NCBI GenBank assembly: GCA_965216365.1
Contig: CBDCFT010000049.1
Location: 124,001 to 188,000 of the forward strand
DNA: 64,000 nucleotides
DNA from: CBDCFT01 sp965216365
GTDB lineage: Bacteria > Pseudomonadota > Gammaproteobacteria > Arenicellales > CBDCFT01
Direction: 5' to 3'
This document shows positions 8,986-17,561 of this stretch, piece after piece. Position numbers and translations under genes: made by a program. Positions within the stretch are counted from its first letter, which is position 1. The number at the start of each line of letters is the position of its first letter. The notes beneath the pieces were generated by a model. That model was not told the DNA's origin, searched no databases, and was given only the letters and a program-made list of their open reading frames with translations.

Positions 8986-10320
8986 ATGCCGAGCCGCTCG
9001 CGTGATATTTTTCATGCCGATTTTCAAGTCAGGCCGTATTGGTGGGAAGCTTATGAACCGGCGGGTTACACATTAACCGATGTGCCAAAAGAAATTCCCG
9101 TCGCTATTCTGGGCGGGGGGTACGCGGGGCTCGCAGCCGCATTGGCGCTGCACAAAGCCGGTATTGAGTCCTGCATTCTGGAGTCAAACGAACCCGGGTA
9201 TGGCGCTTCGACCCGCTCGGGTGGAATCGTTGCGGGTTACGGTGGTATCAAAACACCACTGGTTAACGCACAATATTCATCGGAGCGTTTCTCCGCCATT
9301 CTCGCCGCTACAATTGACGGGTTCAATCTGATCGAGCACTTGATAACCGATGAAAACATAAACTGCGAATGGCGTCGAACCGGTTTATTCAAGGCTGCTA
9401 ATACCAAATCGCTGTACCGGACGCTGACTAATAAAACCGGATTTTTGCAACAGATTGGTGGCATGCGCGCCACGCTCGTTCCTTCTGACAAGCAAGGAGA
9501 GCAAATTGGTAGCGACTACTATCACGGCGGTATGTTGACCGGACAGGCGGCGCATCTGCATCCGGCGTTATATTACAAAGGCATGCTCAACGCGTGCAAG
9601 AAACGTAATATTGCCATTTGTGCGCACGCGGAAGTCACACAGCTAAAAGAGGATAGCCAGAGCTGGATAGTCAAAACCAAGCGGGGTGATATTGTCGCTG
9701 ATAAAGTTGTCGTCGCGACGAACGGTTACACTGGCGGCGTGACTCCAGTGTTTAAACGCCGGTTGGTGCCTCTGGCGCCTTACATTATCGCGACTGAACC
9801 CTTGTCGGATGATATGGCGCAAAATCTCAGCCCAAAGAACCGGAGTGTTGTTGAGTCATCGCGCATCGCGGCTTTTTATCGGTTAACAGGCAAAAAAGGA
9901 AACCAACGCATGATATTTGGCAGCCGGGTTAAATGGCGAGACATTGAACCGGACCAGATGGCGCCTTACTTATACGACATCATGCTGGAACGTTATCCGC
10001 AGCTCAAAGGCACGAAAATCACACACGCATGGTCAGGCAATGTCGCCCTGACCCTGGACGAACAACTTCACGCTGGAAAATTGGATAATCTTTATTACGC
10101 GCTCGGCTGCAATGGTTCAGGCGTAGCCAACATGACTTATCTTGGTATGCAAGTCGCCCGAAAGATTGCCGGTGTAGAAAATTATTCCTGTCCCTTCGAT
10201 ACCGGTGATTTTCCTGACAACCGATTCTACAACGGCAATCAACGCTGGTTCGTCCCGTTAATCGGCGGCTACTTTCAATTTAGAGACTGGCTGGATAGAA
10301 AACTGGATCACGCCCTATAG
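8986..10320 (+). CDS. FAD-dependent oxidoreductase (DAO family, OrdL/PuuB-like)
   Basis: This 444-residue flavoenzyme has a DFQVRPYWWEAYEP lead-in, typical of gamma-glutamylputrescine-oxidase-like proteins, then the dinucleotide motif AILGGGYAGLAAALALHKAG near residue 41 and STRSGGIVAGYGG for FAD contact. Its C-terminal YALGCNGSGVANMTYLG is the usual flavin-closing segment. Related enzymes oxidise secondary or primary amines. It resembles the enzyme encoded at 45465-46766 over its whole length (both have PYWW and a matching central YHGG segment), so the window holds two members of one subfamily. The substrate is unknown. Confidence 0.83.
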   Translation: MPSRSRDIFHADFQVRPYWWEAYEPAGYTLTDVPKEIPVAILGGGYAGLAAALALHKAGIESCILESNEPGYGASTRSGGIVAGYGGIKTPLVNAQYSSERFSAILAATIDGFNLIEHLITDENINCEWRRTGLFKAANTKSLYRTLTNKTGFLQQIGGMRATLVPSDKQGEQIGSDYYHGGMLTGQAAHLHPALYYKGMLNACKKRNIAICAHAEVTQLKEDSQSWIVKTKRGDIVADKVVVATNGYTGGVTPVFKRRLVPLAPYIIATEPLSDDMAQNLSPKNRSVVESSRIAAFYRLTGKKGNQRMIFGSRVKWRDIEPDQMAPYLYDIMLERYPQLKGTKITHAWSGNVALTLDEQLHAGKLDNLYYALGCNGSGVANMTYLGMQVARKIAGVENYSCPFDTGDFPDNRFYNGNQRWFVPLIGGYFQFRDWLDRKLDHAL

Positions 10321-10333
10321 CGAACAACCATGT

Positions 10334-11236
10334 TCAAAATTTACTATTATCCTCCAAAGTTTTTACATCACGACCCAAACATTCATTGAGTTGACTATCG
10401 TAGCGGCTGGTGGCGCCCACGTTTTCGGTTCGCACAAAAGGTTGCCAGCGCGATGGGTTTGCAGGTTCCGGTGTATCGCCCATCACAGTGACTCTTTGGA
10501 TAACACGTTGTTCGTTAAAATCGCTTAAAACGAAATGTTGGGTACAACGATTGTCCCACATGGCAATGGTTCCTTCCTGCCAACGATAACGTACGGTAAA
10601 GCGCGGACTGGCAATCCAGTTGACAAGATAATCCAGCAGCATTCGGCTTTCCTGATGACTCAACTCAACGATACGACGGGTGAAGTGTTCGTTGACAAAC
10701 AAGGCCTTGCGTTGGGCATCGGGATGCACCCGCACCACCGGATGTATCGCCATGATTTCCGGTTTTCCATGAGGCGTGGCATCGTGCAAGGCGCTTAAGC
10801 CATCGCATAAATCTCTCAACGGTGGCGATAAAGCCTCGTAAGCGGCGTAGGCACTTGTCCATAACGTGTCGCCACCCACGCTGGGACATTTGACCATGTT
10901 CAGAATCGAGAACAATGCCGGATGCTGTTGAAAGGTAATGTCACTATGCCATTCATCAGCCAGCCCGCCATGACTCGCTGCCAATTCAAACACCTCATCA
11001 TGCTGGGTAAACGGGTTATTCAAATTGGGATGCGATTCCAATTCACCAAAGTGACGACCAAATGCGACATGCGCATTGATATCCAGATGTTGATCGGGAA
11101 AGAACAAAACAAGTTGATCAAGCAGTAACGATTTAATAGTCGTTACATCGTCCGGCGTAACATTCGCTAACGACAGGCCGCGCACTTCCGCACCTAATTC
11201 CCCTGCCAAACGCGTAACTGACAATTTATTATTCAC
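10334..11236 (-). CDS. TauD/TfdA-family 2-oxoglutarate-dependent dioxygenase
   Basis: This 300-residue Fe(II)/2-oxoglutarate dioxygenase shows the iron-binding HxD as WHSD (about residue 97), the distal histidine in WDNRCTQHFVLSDF and a following arginine in RVIQRVTVMGD for 2-oxoglutarate. Family members hydroxylate sulfonates, aryloxyalkanoates, carnitine precursors and other small acids. It is convergent with the FAD oxidoreductase gene (13 bases apart) and divergent from the PhyH-type dioxygenase gene, so two oxygenases of different families share one short promoter region. The substrate is not predictable. Confidence 0.85.
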   Translation of the reverse strand: MNNKLSVTRLAGELGAEVRGLSLANVTPDDVTTIKSLLLDQLVLFFPDQHLDINAHVAFGRHFGELESHPNLNNPFTQHDEVFELAASHGGLADEWHSDITFQQHPALFSILNMVKCPSVGGDTLWTSAYAAYEALSPPLRDLCDGLSALHDATPHGKPEIMAIHPVVRVHPDAQRKALFVNEHFTRRIVELSHQESRMLLDYLVNWIASPRFTVRYRWQEGTIAMWDNRCTQHFVLSDFNEQRVIQRVTVMGDTPEPANPSRWQPFVRTENVGATSRYDSQLNECLGRDVKTLEDNSKF

Positions 11237-11368
11237 ATCGATTTCCCGACATTATCGTCAAAGCAACTTTTATAACCCAACTTGTTATCAAACATTACCG
11301 GCATCATCGCTTGCATACAAGTGTCATCACTCGTTGTCATTAGATTTAAATTTCATATAATCCCGTCT

Positions 11369-12199
11369 ATGCCAAAGGTCCTCTCCCAAAAACAAATCGA
11401 GCAATACCATGAACAGGGGTTTATTTCACCCGTGGACGTAATGCCGGAAGACGAAGCGCTATCTTACAAAGAAAAACTCGAGCGAACCGAGCGCAATTAC
11501 CCTGAAGAAATCAACGCGAAAAATCGCAACAACGCACACCTGTCTTTCGCGTTTCTGGATGAACTCGTGCATCATCCCGTTGTTGTCGATGCGGTCGAGG
11601 ATTTGATCGGTTCCGACATTTCTTTATGGGGTACAGTTCTGTTTATCAAAGATCCCGAAACCTCAGGGTACGTGAGCTGGCATCAGGACGCGACGTATAT
11701 GGGATTTAATTTGAACGATTTTGTTACGCCCTGGATCGCCCTCACCCACAGCAACCGCGAGAACGGCTGCATGAGCATGATTCCGGGCAGTCATAAGAAT
11801 CATATTCGCAAACATGACGATACGTTCGACGATGACAATATTCTTACCCGCGGCCAGGTCGTATCCGATATCGACACTTCCAACGCGGTTGACCTGATTC
11901 TGCGTCCGGGACAAATGTCTTTACATCACGGCGAGATTGTTCACGGGTCACAGCCAAATCGTAGCAAACAACGACGTATCGGATTCGCTTTACAGTCTTA
12001 TATGCCACCGCATGTTCATCAGGTTATTGGCAAAAATCAATGGCTGCAAATTCGAGGCCAGAACCGGCGCGAGAATAGCGTGCAATTGACGCGCCCGCGT
12101 TTTGACATGGACCCGCAAGGCGTGGCCACACGAAAGCTTGTCAACGAGAATTTCGCTGATATTCTTTATCACGGCGCAAAACAACGACGCGCGTATTAG
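11369..12199 (+). CDS. Phytanoyl-CoA dioxygenase (PhyH) family protein
   Basis: This 276-residue Fe(II)/2-oxoglutarate oxygenase is read from ATG 11369. An upstream in-frame ATG adds a segment encoded by AT-rich promoter-like DNA, so I rejected it. The iron triad is SWHQDATY for HxD and LHHGEIVHGSQPN for the distal histidine, with RRIGFALQ giving the 2-oxoglutarate arginine. The aspartate is present, so this is a hydroxylase type rather than a halogenase. The family includes ectoine hydroxylase and many small-molecule hydroxylases; nothing here identifies the substrate. Confidence 0.83.
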   Translation: MPKVLSQKQIEQYHEQGFISPVDVMPEDEALSYKEKLERTERNYPEEINAKNRNNAHLSFAFLDELVHHPVVVDAVEDLIGSDISLWGTVLFIKDPETSGYVSWHQDATYMGFNLNDFVTPWIALTHSNRENGCMSMIPGSHKNHIRKHDDTFDDDNILTRGQVVSDIDTSNAVDLILRPGQMSLHHGEIVHGSQPNRSKQRRIGFALQSYMPPHVHQVIGKNQWLQIRGQNRRENSVQLTRPRFDMDPQGVATRKLVNENFADILYHGAKQRRAY

Positions 12200-12467
12200 T
12201 ACTCAAGCATTCAGAAATCGTTTGATTTGTGCAGCCACGTGATGCCGCGCCTGCCTGGCGCTGGGATTAAAACGGCAATCTTGTTCTGTAAATGAATTCA
12301 ACACTGTGTTTCGTCACGGTGTGGAAGTGGATGTCATTGCTTCAGCCCCAAATACAGTATAGTTTTGACCTGCCGACGTTGCGACCATAACAACAACATC
12401 CGGCGCTGCGTTCTTTCGTTCCGGTTTTAGATCATCGAATGTTCACCATAAGCAAGGAATTACTACA

Positions 12468-13796
12468 TTGACCCGCGTTCTTTACGGAAACATCAGACGC
12501 GCCATCGCGGGCTTGTTGATTCTGTCAATGGTTTTATTAACCGTTGCAAGTCAACTGCTGGGTTTAATATTTCCAAACAATTTCTTGTGGCTTGCCGGGT
12601 TGGTTAGTTGGGTGGCCGCCCTGTTGTTGATTCATGACATTTCACGCCCACAGCAAATTCAGGTTGGTCTATTAGTCGTGGTCGGCGTGTTGCTGATGAT
12701 GTTTTCAACTACGAAAGGCGTGCCGATCAATTTTTCCGGAGCAGTTACTGGCAACACAGGTTTATTAACCATGATTACCGCGGTCGGATTCTTGCGCCTG
12801 GTAGCTATTCCAAAATCGTCTGAAAAATCCGAACTGCCCGTTGGGAGAAACGCGTACTTGAAAACATTGCTTGGCACGAGTTTGTTTGGTTCGGTTATCA
12901 ATATCTCCGCCCCCATACTCATAGCGGATCGAATACATCGCCACCGACCATTACAACGACTTACGGCTCAATCAATCACCCGCGTTTTTTCCGCCTGCGC
13001 CGCGTGGTCACCATTCTTTGCCGGCATGGCGGTCGTCCTGACTTATGTCGGCGATGCTCAGATTTTGTGGATCATCACCGCCGGCCTGCCTTTCGCGATT
13101 ATCGGGCTGTTAGTCGTCTATTTCGAAGCAATAATCTGTTACTCAAAGGAAGTAAATGAATTTCTTGGTTATCCCATGCAAATAGCGAATTTGTGGATTC
13201 CGGCATTACTCGCCGTCAGCGTTGTCCTGGGAACCTGGTTGTTGCCCGATCTATCTATCCTGGTCGTTATTGCTTTAAGCGCTTTATTGCTTACCAGCTT
13301 CACCCTGTTTATACGTGTGGGGTTTTCTTCCGCCAGCAAGCAACTGTACGCTCATGTCGTAAACGCATTACCGCATACGGTTAATGAACTGGTTTTATTC
13401 CTGGCAGCAGGAGTGCTTGCAACCGGAATCTCGGCAATCGTGCAAAGCGGTATGCTGGCGCCACCTATTACACAATTTCACTCAGGCACGGCAATTCAGC
13501 TACTCGGCATTATTATTTTAATCGCCGCTATGGGCGTGCATCCGGTCATTTTAATTTCCAGTATCACGCCGCTATTGTTGTCGTTAGATCCGAATCCTAA
13601 TTTATTAGCGTTGACTTATTTATTTGCCTGGAGCCTTGGCACCTGTGGCAGTCCACTGTCCGGCACCCATCTGGTATTCCAGGGGCGTTATGGCATTCCC
13701 AGTGGGAAAGCGGCAATCTGGAACTGGCCTTATGTCGCGGTCATGTATTTACTGAGTTCCGCATTGTTATACTTTATCGGCAACGCATTCGCGTAA
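12468..13796 (+). CDS. Polytopic inner-membrane protein, probable transporter
   Basis: This 442-residue, strongly hydrophobic protein has about 12 predicted membrane segments, starting with AIAGLLILSMVLLTVASQLL. The start is TTG 12468 with AAGGAATT just upstream; no better ATG is seen. The C-terminal half contains a conserved-looking polar re-entrant stretch, SLGTCGSPLSGTHLVFQGRYG, reminiscent of ion-transporter superfamily permeases (DASS/TRAP-large types), but I cannot place it in a named family. It follows the PhyH gene after 268 bases in which I see no gene and may carry that pathway's substrate. Confidence 0.65.
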   Translation: MTRVLYGNIRRAIAGLLILSMVLLTVASQLLGLIFPNNFLWLAGLVSWVAALLLIHDISRPQQIQVGLLVVVGVLLMMFSTTKGVPINFSGAVTGNTGLLTMITAVGFLRLVAIPKSSEKSELPVGRNAYLKTLLGTSLFGSVINISAPILIADRIHRHRPLQRLTAQSITRVFSACAAWSPFFAGMAVVLTYVGDAQILWIITAGLPFAIIGLLVVYFEAIICYSKEVNEFLGYPMQIANLWIPALLAVSVVLGTWLLPDLSILVVIALSALLLTSFTLFIRVGFSSASKQLYAHVVNALPHTVNELVLFLAAGVLATGISAIVQSGMLAPPITQFHSGTAIQLLGIIILIAAMGVHPVILISSITPLLLSLDPNPNLLALTYLFAWSLGTCGSPLSGTHLVFQGRYGIPSGKAAIWNWPYVAVMYLLSSALLYFIGNAFA

Positions 13797-13797
13797 A

Positions 13798-13860
13798 GAT
13801 CAATAATTATTGATCAGAAACATTGCTCGACAAGAAGCATTCGTTTTTTCTGGATGCTTC
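13798..13860. terminator. Two hairpins between convergent genes
   Basis: Directly after the transporter stop lies a perfect 18-base palindrome (GATCAATAATTATTGATC, 13798-13815). A second hairpin has arms GAAGCAT (13834-13840) and ATGCTTC (13854-13860), with six T residues in the loop. They separate convergent genes and may end both transcripts, though neither has a textbook U-run. Confidence 0.4.
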
Positions 13861-13878
13861 CAATCTTGCAATACAGGA

Positions 13879-14886
13879 TTATGAATCCAAATACTTGCGC
13901 ATTGCAGATATAGCAACTGAACGCGCCTTGGAACCCCAGTCTATGTAGTCGGGCTTTGGCCAACACCATGTCATCCAATCCAACATTACGAATAGACGCA
14001 TGAGAATGCATCGTTCTAGATAACAGTCCCAATACGGAGACAATGCACGTACGGACTGGTATCCATGAACAAATGCTGCATAAAGTGCGTCATACCCGGA
14101 GAAACCTGGTGGATAGCCCGCTAGCGGATATTTGAGATAAACGAGAATCGCTGCCATGTCATAGACATAGTGACCCCAGCCACAATCGGAAAGATCGATT
14201 GCACCGACACGACCACGATGAAATAAAAAGTTTTCCACATGCAGATCACCGTGAATAAGTCCATAGTCACGCGACTTCTTTTCCTGACCTTTTGATTCCG
14301 CGAGAAGTCGTTTTGCTGCAGCCGCCAAAACAACGCGCTCATCGTCACTAAACCATTCTGGACGTTGGAAAATACCCTCTCGCCAATCATTTAGTTCTGG
14401 TAGATAGGCGAGCCTGTTCTGTGGAAGTTCGACTCTTTGCGTATAACGTTCCGAATAATTGTGTAACTGCCCTGTGAATTCACCGACCCGCCTTAAGTGT
14501 GTGGTGGTCAAACCTTTATAGAAAAATCGACCTGGAACCCAGCTCAACAGCACGAAACAATTGGCATTGTGCAGTGTTTCAGGCATCGGCTGAACCAGCG
14601 ACCCATCTTTTGCGACCAACGGTTCCGGGGTTAACAAATCTGTATCCCGTGCAATACTTTTCAACCATTGCATTTCGTGCCCAACTCCTTCAACACCACC
14701 AAACTCCGTTGGGTAAAAGCGCAAGCTAACCTGCTTGAATTGAGAATCTTTCGACTTAGAACGAAACACTATGCAACCTAAATCCGCCACGAACTTAATG
14801 CTCTCAAGATGCACGTCGTACTTTGACACCATCTCAAGCGCTATCTTTCGAAAATCGGATAATTTTCTTTGACGTGTTGGTTCCAC
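13879..14886 (-). CDS. APH-family small-molecule kinase (choline/aminoglycoside kinase-like)
   Basis: This 335-residue protein has the aminoglycoside phosphotransferase fold. The catalytic loop is LIHGDLHVENFLF and the metal-binding aspartate sits in GAIDLSDCGWGHYVYDMA. It starts at GTG 14886, 27 bases after the first methyltransferase gene, and forms the end of a TetR-MttB-kinase transcription unit. Bacterial members beside amine catabolism genes often phosphorylate amino alcohols or sugars. A similar kinase is encoded at 61337-62341 in the microcompartment locus (HADMRLANLL there). The substrate is unknown. Confidence 0.78.
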   Translation of the reverse strand: MEPTRQRKLSDFRKIALEMVSKYDVHLESIKFVADLGCIVFRSKSKDSQFKQVSLRFYPTEFGGVEGVGHEMQWLKSIARDTDLLTPEPLVAKDGSLVQPMPETLHNANCFVLLSWVPGRFFYKGLTTTHLRRVGEFTGQLHNYSERYTQRVELPQNRLAYLPELNDWREGIFQRPEWFSDDERVVLAAAAKRLLAESKGQEKKSRDYGLIHGDLHVENFLFHRGRVGAIDLSDCGWGHYVYDMAAILVYLKYPLAGYPPGFSGYDALYAAFVHGYQSVRALSPYWDCYLERCILMRLFVMLDWMTWCWPKPDYIDWGSKARSVAISAMRKYLDS

Positions 14887-14913
14887 GGAATTACTTTTGC
14901 ATGTACGCGTCGA

Positions 14914-16446
14914 CTAAGACTCTGGTGGTGCGCCGCCTTCGTCCGTTCGGCGCTGGACAAAATCCTGTAATTCGTCGAAAACACCGGCATCCATCGCCGG
15001 TGCTTCAAACTCTTGCAATATCTTTTTCCAGATACCGTTTGCGCGCTGGGTTGCAGTTTGACTACCGCGCTCGGTCCAGGTGCCGAAATTACTCCAGTCG
15101 GACACCAACGGTTCGTAAAACGCGGTTTGATAGCGGGACATGGTGTGGTCGCAGCCAAAGAAATGCCCACCGGGTTCGACGCTGGCTATCGCTTCGAATG
15201 CGAGTTCCGGCTCTTGCGTATTCAGCGGGTGGAATATTTCCGCGAAGGTTTGCAGCATTTCGACATCGAGAATGTATTTTTCCATCGAGGCGGTCAGCCC
15301 GCCTTCCAGCCAACCCGCCGCATGAATCAACATATTACACCCGCCTAAAACACTACCCCAGGCCGACATCATGAATTCGTAAACGGATTGTTCATCCGGT
15401 GCGTTGGAAGCCGTTGCCGCCGAACCACGCCACGGTAAATTGATATGTCGAGCAAGTTGCCCCGCGCCAAAAGCGGCCTGCACAAACTCCGGCGTGCCGA
15501 ATGCGGGCGCACCGGATTTCATATCGACATTGGAAGTAAACGATCCATATACCACGGGTGCACCGGGTCTGACTATTTGCGCCAGCGTAACACCGGCCAT
15601 TGCCTCCGCATGTTGTAACACCAAAGCACCGGGCATGGTCACTGGCGCCATGGCGCCAGCAAGTGTGAATGGTGTGATCACGGACACCTGCCCGGCGCGC
15701 GCGAAATCGATAATGCCCTGACACATGGGAGTATCGAGTTGGCGCGGCGAGTTAGTGTTTATCACCGTATAACACCAGGCTTTTCCCTGGAACTCTTCCT
15801 CACTTAGTCCGCGCGCAATACGCACCATGTCGAATCCGTCACGCACCTGCGGTGCTCCACGCGAGAAAATAAATATTGGTTTTTGACTCAACGTCAGTTG
15901 ACTTTCAATAGTATGCAAATGACGGGTATGCAGTGGAATATCCTGTGGCTCGACATTAGGCGATTGAATGTGCATAACATCGAAATGTTCCGACAGCTTG
16001 ATAATGTTACGACTGTCTTCCAACGTGCCATTGCGTTTGCCGTGATCGAGGTCAGAGATATGCGGTGGACCACCGACGCTGACGAAGTTTATGTTATCGC
16101 CACCGAGTGCCGTGCTTTTCTCGGGCGTAGCACCATGCAGTACAAACTCACTGGGCGCAGTGGATAACGCCTGCTCGACCAGCGACCGGTCAATGTTTAC
16201 CATCAATGTATCGTCATCGACCGAGGCACCGGCTTGCTTAAATAGAGTGCGTGCTTCGTCGTTTAATACACGTATACCGAGTTCTTGCAAAACCCGTAAT
16301 GCGGTTTGATGAGCGGCTTCAAGCCGGTCATCGGAAAACGACTTTTGTAATGCCAACGGATTCTTAAGTGCACGATAGCTGACATCGCGTTTGGCGGAAT
16401 CAGCCGATCTTCCAGAAGTCGAACGACGTTTATTACGACGAGTCAT
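14914..16446 (-). CDS. MttB-family methyltransferase, non-pyrrolysine (copy 1)
   Basis: This 510-residue homologue of trimethylamine methyltransferase MttB has no in-frame amber codon, so it belongs to the non-pyrrolysine group, whose characterised members demethylate quaternary amines such as glycine betaine, proline betaine or carnitine onto a corrinoid protein. The first 35 residues are basic (TRRNKRRSTSGR). Conserved barrel segments include VVYGSFTSNVDMKSGAPAFG, AAGWLEGGLTASMEKYILD and GGHFFGCDHTMSRY. Its start overlaps the TetR stop by four bases (ATGA). A paralogue lies at 18967-20517. No corrinoid-binding partner gene is in the window, so the methyl acceptor is unclear. Confidence 0.85.
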   Translation of the reverse strand: MTRRNKRRSTSGRSADSAKRDVSYRALKNPLALQKSFSDDRLEAAHQTALRVLQELGIRVLNDEARTLFKQAGASVDDDTLMVNIDRSLVEQALSTAPSEFVLHGATPEKSTALGGDNINFVSVGGPPHISDLDHGKRNGTLEDSRNIIKLSEHFDVMHIQSPNVEPQDIPLHTRHLHTIESQLTLSQKPIFIFSRGAPQVRDGFDMVRIARGLSEEEFQGKAWCYTVINTNSPRQLDTPMCQGIIDFARAGQVSVITPFTLAGAMAPVTMPGALVLQHAEAMAGVTLAQIVRPGAPVVYGSFTSNVDMKSGAPAFGTPEFVQAAFGAGQLARHINLPWRGSAATASNAPDEQSVYEFMMSAWGSVLGGCNMLIHAAGWLEGGLTASMEKYILDVEMLQTFAEIFHPLNTQEPELAFEAIASVEPGGHFFGCDHTMSRYQTAFYEPLVSDWSNFGTWTERGSQTATQRANGIWKKILQEFEAPAMDAGVFDELQDFVQRRTDEGGAPPES

Positions 16447-17114
16447 GGGAGTTTGTCTCCGTATTTTTCGATTATTCGTTTTTTAAAGCGTTTGGTTTCA
16501 CTTGATTTCAAACGTTGGCCCGTGAATGCCTCGTAATACGCATCAGTATAGTCCAGACGCGTACGCAACGGTTCTTTGACATCCAAAGCGTAGAAGCCAA
16601 TCTGAGCAAAGTAAATCACGCGGGCGCGTATCAATGCTTGTGGCATCGAGTAGTCGAACCGCGAATAAAAGTCCGTTAACGCTTGTATACACGCGTTATC
16701 TTCCTCGTCCACGGCTTTACGAATAGACGCTGAACGACGCGCCCACTCGCGAATAGCAAGATCAAGTCGGGGATCAAACGATTCGACATCGAGGCAGGTT
16801 TCGAAGAAGTTGAGAATACCTTCGCTCAGTGACGCCGCATGGTCAATTGCGCCAACAATCGCGCGCGTGTTTTTCTCACGCCAAAAAGCAACTAAGGCGT
16901 CGATCAAATCGTTACGATTGGCGAAATGCCAGTAAAAACTTCCGCGAGTAACGCCGAGATCATCAGCCAACCGGGTGATGCGTACGGCGTCGATGCCTTC
17001 TGTCACGAAAACTTCCAACGCAGTGAGTAACCAATCGAATCGCTGCAGTTGGTTGCGTTGCACCGGCGCAGCTCCGCGATTCGCGACGGATTTGAGCAGT
17101 ATAAGATCAGTCAT
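16443..17114 (-). CDS. TetR-family transcriptional regulator
   Basis: This 223-residue regulator has a TetR helix-turn-helix at about residues 30-75 (ALEVFVTEGIDAVRITRLAD, then LGVTRGSFYWHF), the most conserved part of the family. The rest is an all-helical ligand-binding domain. It is co-transcribed with MttB copy 1 (ATGA overlap) and divergent from the cupin-oxidase-MttB copy 2 operon. With a perfect inverted repeat in the shared promoter, it most likely represses both units and is released by a pathway metabolite, perhaps a quaternary amine. Confidence 0.88.
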   Translation of the reverse strand: MTDLILLKSVANRGAAPVQRNQLQRFDWLLTALEVFVTEGIDAVRITRLADDLGVTRGSFYWHFANRNDLIDALVAFWREKNTRAIVGAIDHAASLSEGILNFFETCLDVESFDPRLDLAIREWARRSASIRKAVDEEDNACIQALTDFYSRFDYSMPQALIRARVIYFAQIGFYALDVKEPLRTRLDYTDAYYEAFTGQRLKSSETKRFKKRIIEKYGDKLP

Positions 17115-17132
17115 ATTGAATCCATACAGTTA

Positions 17133-17173
17133 TGTATGTTTTAATATACACTATTGTACTCTTTCTACAATAG
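17133..17173. promoter_or_regulatory. Divergent promoter with probable TetR operator
   Basis: A perfect inverted repeat has arms CTATTGTA (17151-17158) and TACAATAG (17166-17173) around a 7-base spacer, ending 10 bases before the cupin ATG. A weaker repeat, TGTAT (17133-17137) with ATACA (17146-17150), lies beside it. The position between the regulator and its divergent neighbour makes it the natural operator. Confidence 0.6.
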
Positions 17174-17183
17174 AGAATATGGC

Positions 17184-17552
17184 ATGACGGTTTTGCAACA
17201 GGACAAATCCGCAAGGGCAGCGCTTCGAGTCAAACGATATTGCGATCTCGAGTTTAAGCCACGTTTTGAATATGGGCATATGGCGCAGATAGCGGAAATC
17301 TGTAGCTGGAAGGATGGTACTGAGCTGGGCACCGGGTTTGCCCGTTTCGAGAATGCGTATATCCCCTGGACTATTCAATACGACGAAATGCTGACGGTTT
17401 TGGAAGGCGTCCTACGTGTACACGCTGGCGGGGAGATTCACGAGTTACAATTCCATGACAGCATCTGGCTGCCGACCGGCACCGAGCTGGTGTACGAGTC
17501 AGATAAGGCTCTCGTGGCGTACGCCATTCACCCGTCTAACTGGAATGCGTAA
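17184..17552 (+). CDS. EutQ-like cupin protein
   Basis: This 122-residue single-domain cupin resembles the C-terminal domain of EutQ. I took ATG 17184; a TTG further up would put the operator inside the gene. Cupin features are the IQYDEMLTVLEGVLRVHAGG and DSIWLPTGTELVYES strands. EutQ-type cupins occur with ethanolamine and methylated-amine catabolism; some have acetate kinase activity, and for many the function is unknown. The FAD oxidoreductase gene follows after nine bases, so they form an operon, probably under TetR control. Confidence 0.75.
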   Translation: MTVLQQDKSARAALRVKRYCDLEFKPRFEYGHMAQIAEICSWKDGTELGTGFARFENAYIPWTIQYDEMLTVLEGVLRVHAGGEIHELQFHDSIWLPTGTELVYESDKALVAYAIHPSNWNA

Positions 17553-17561
17553 GCAACGACC

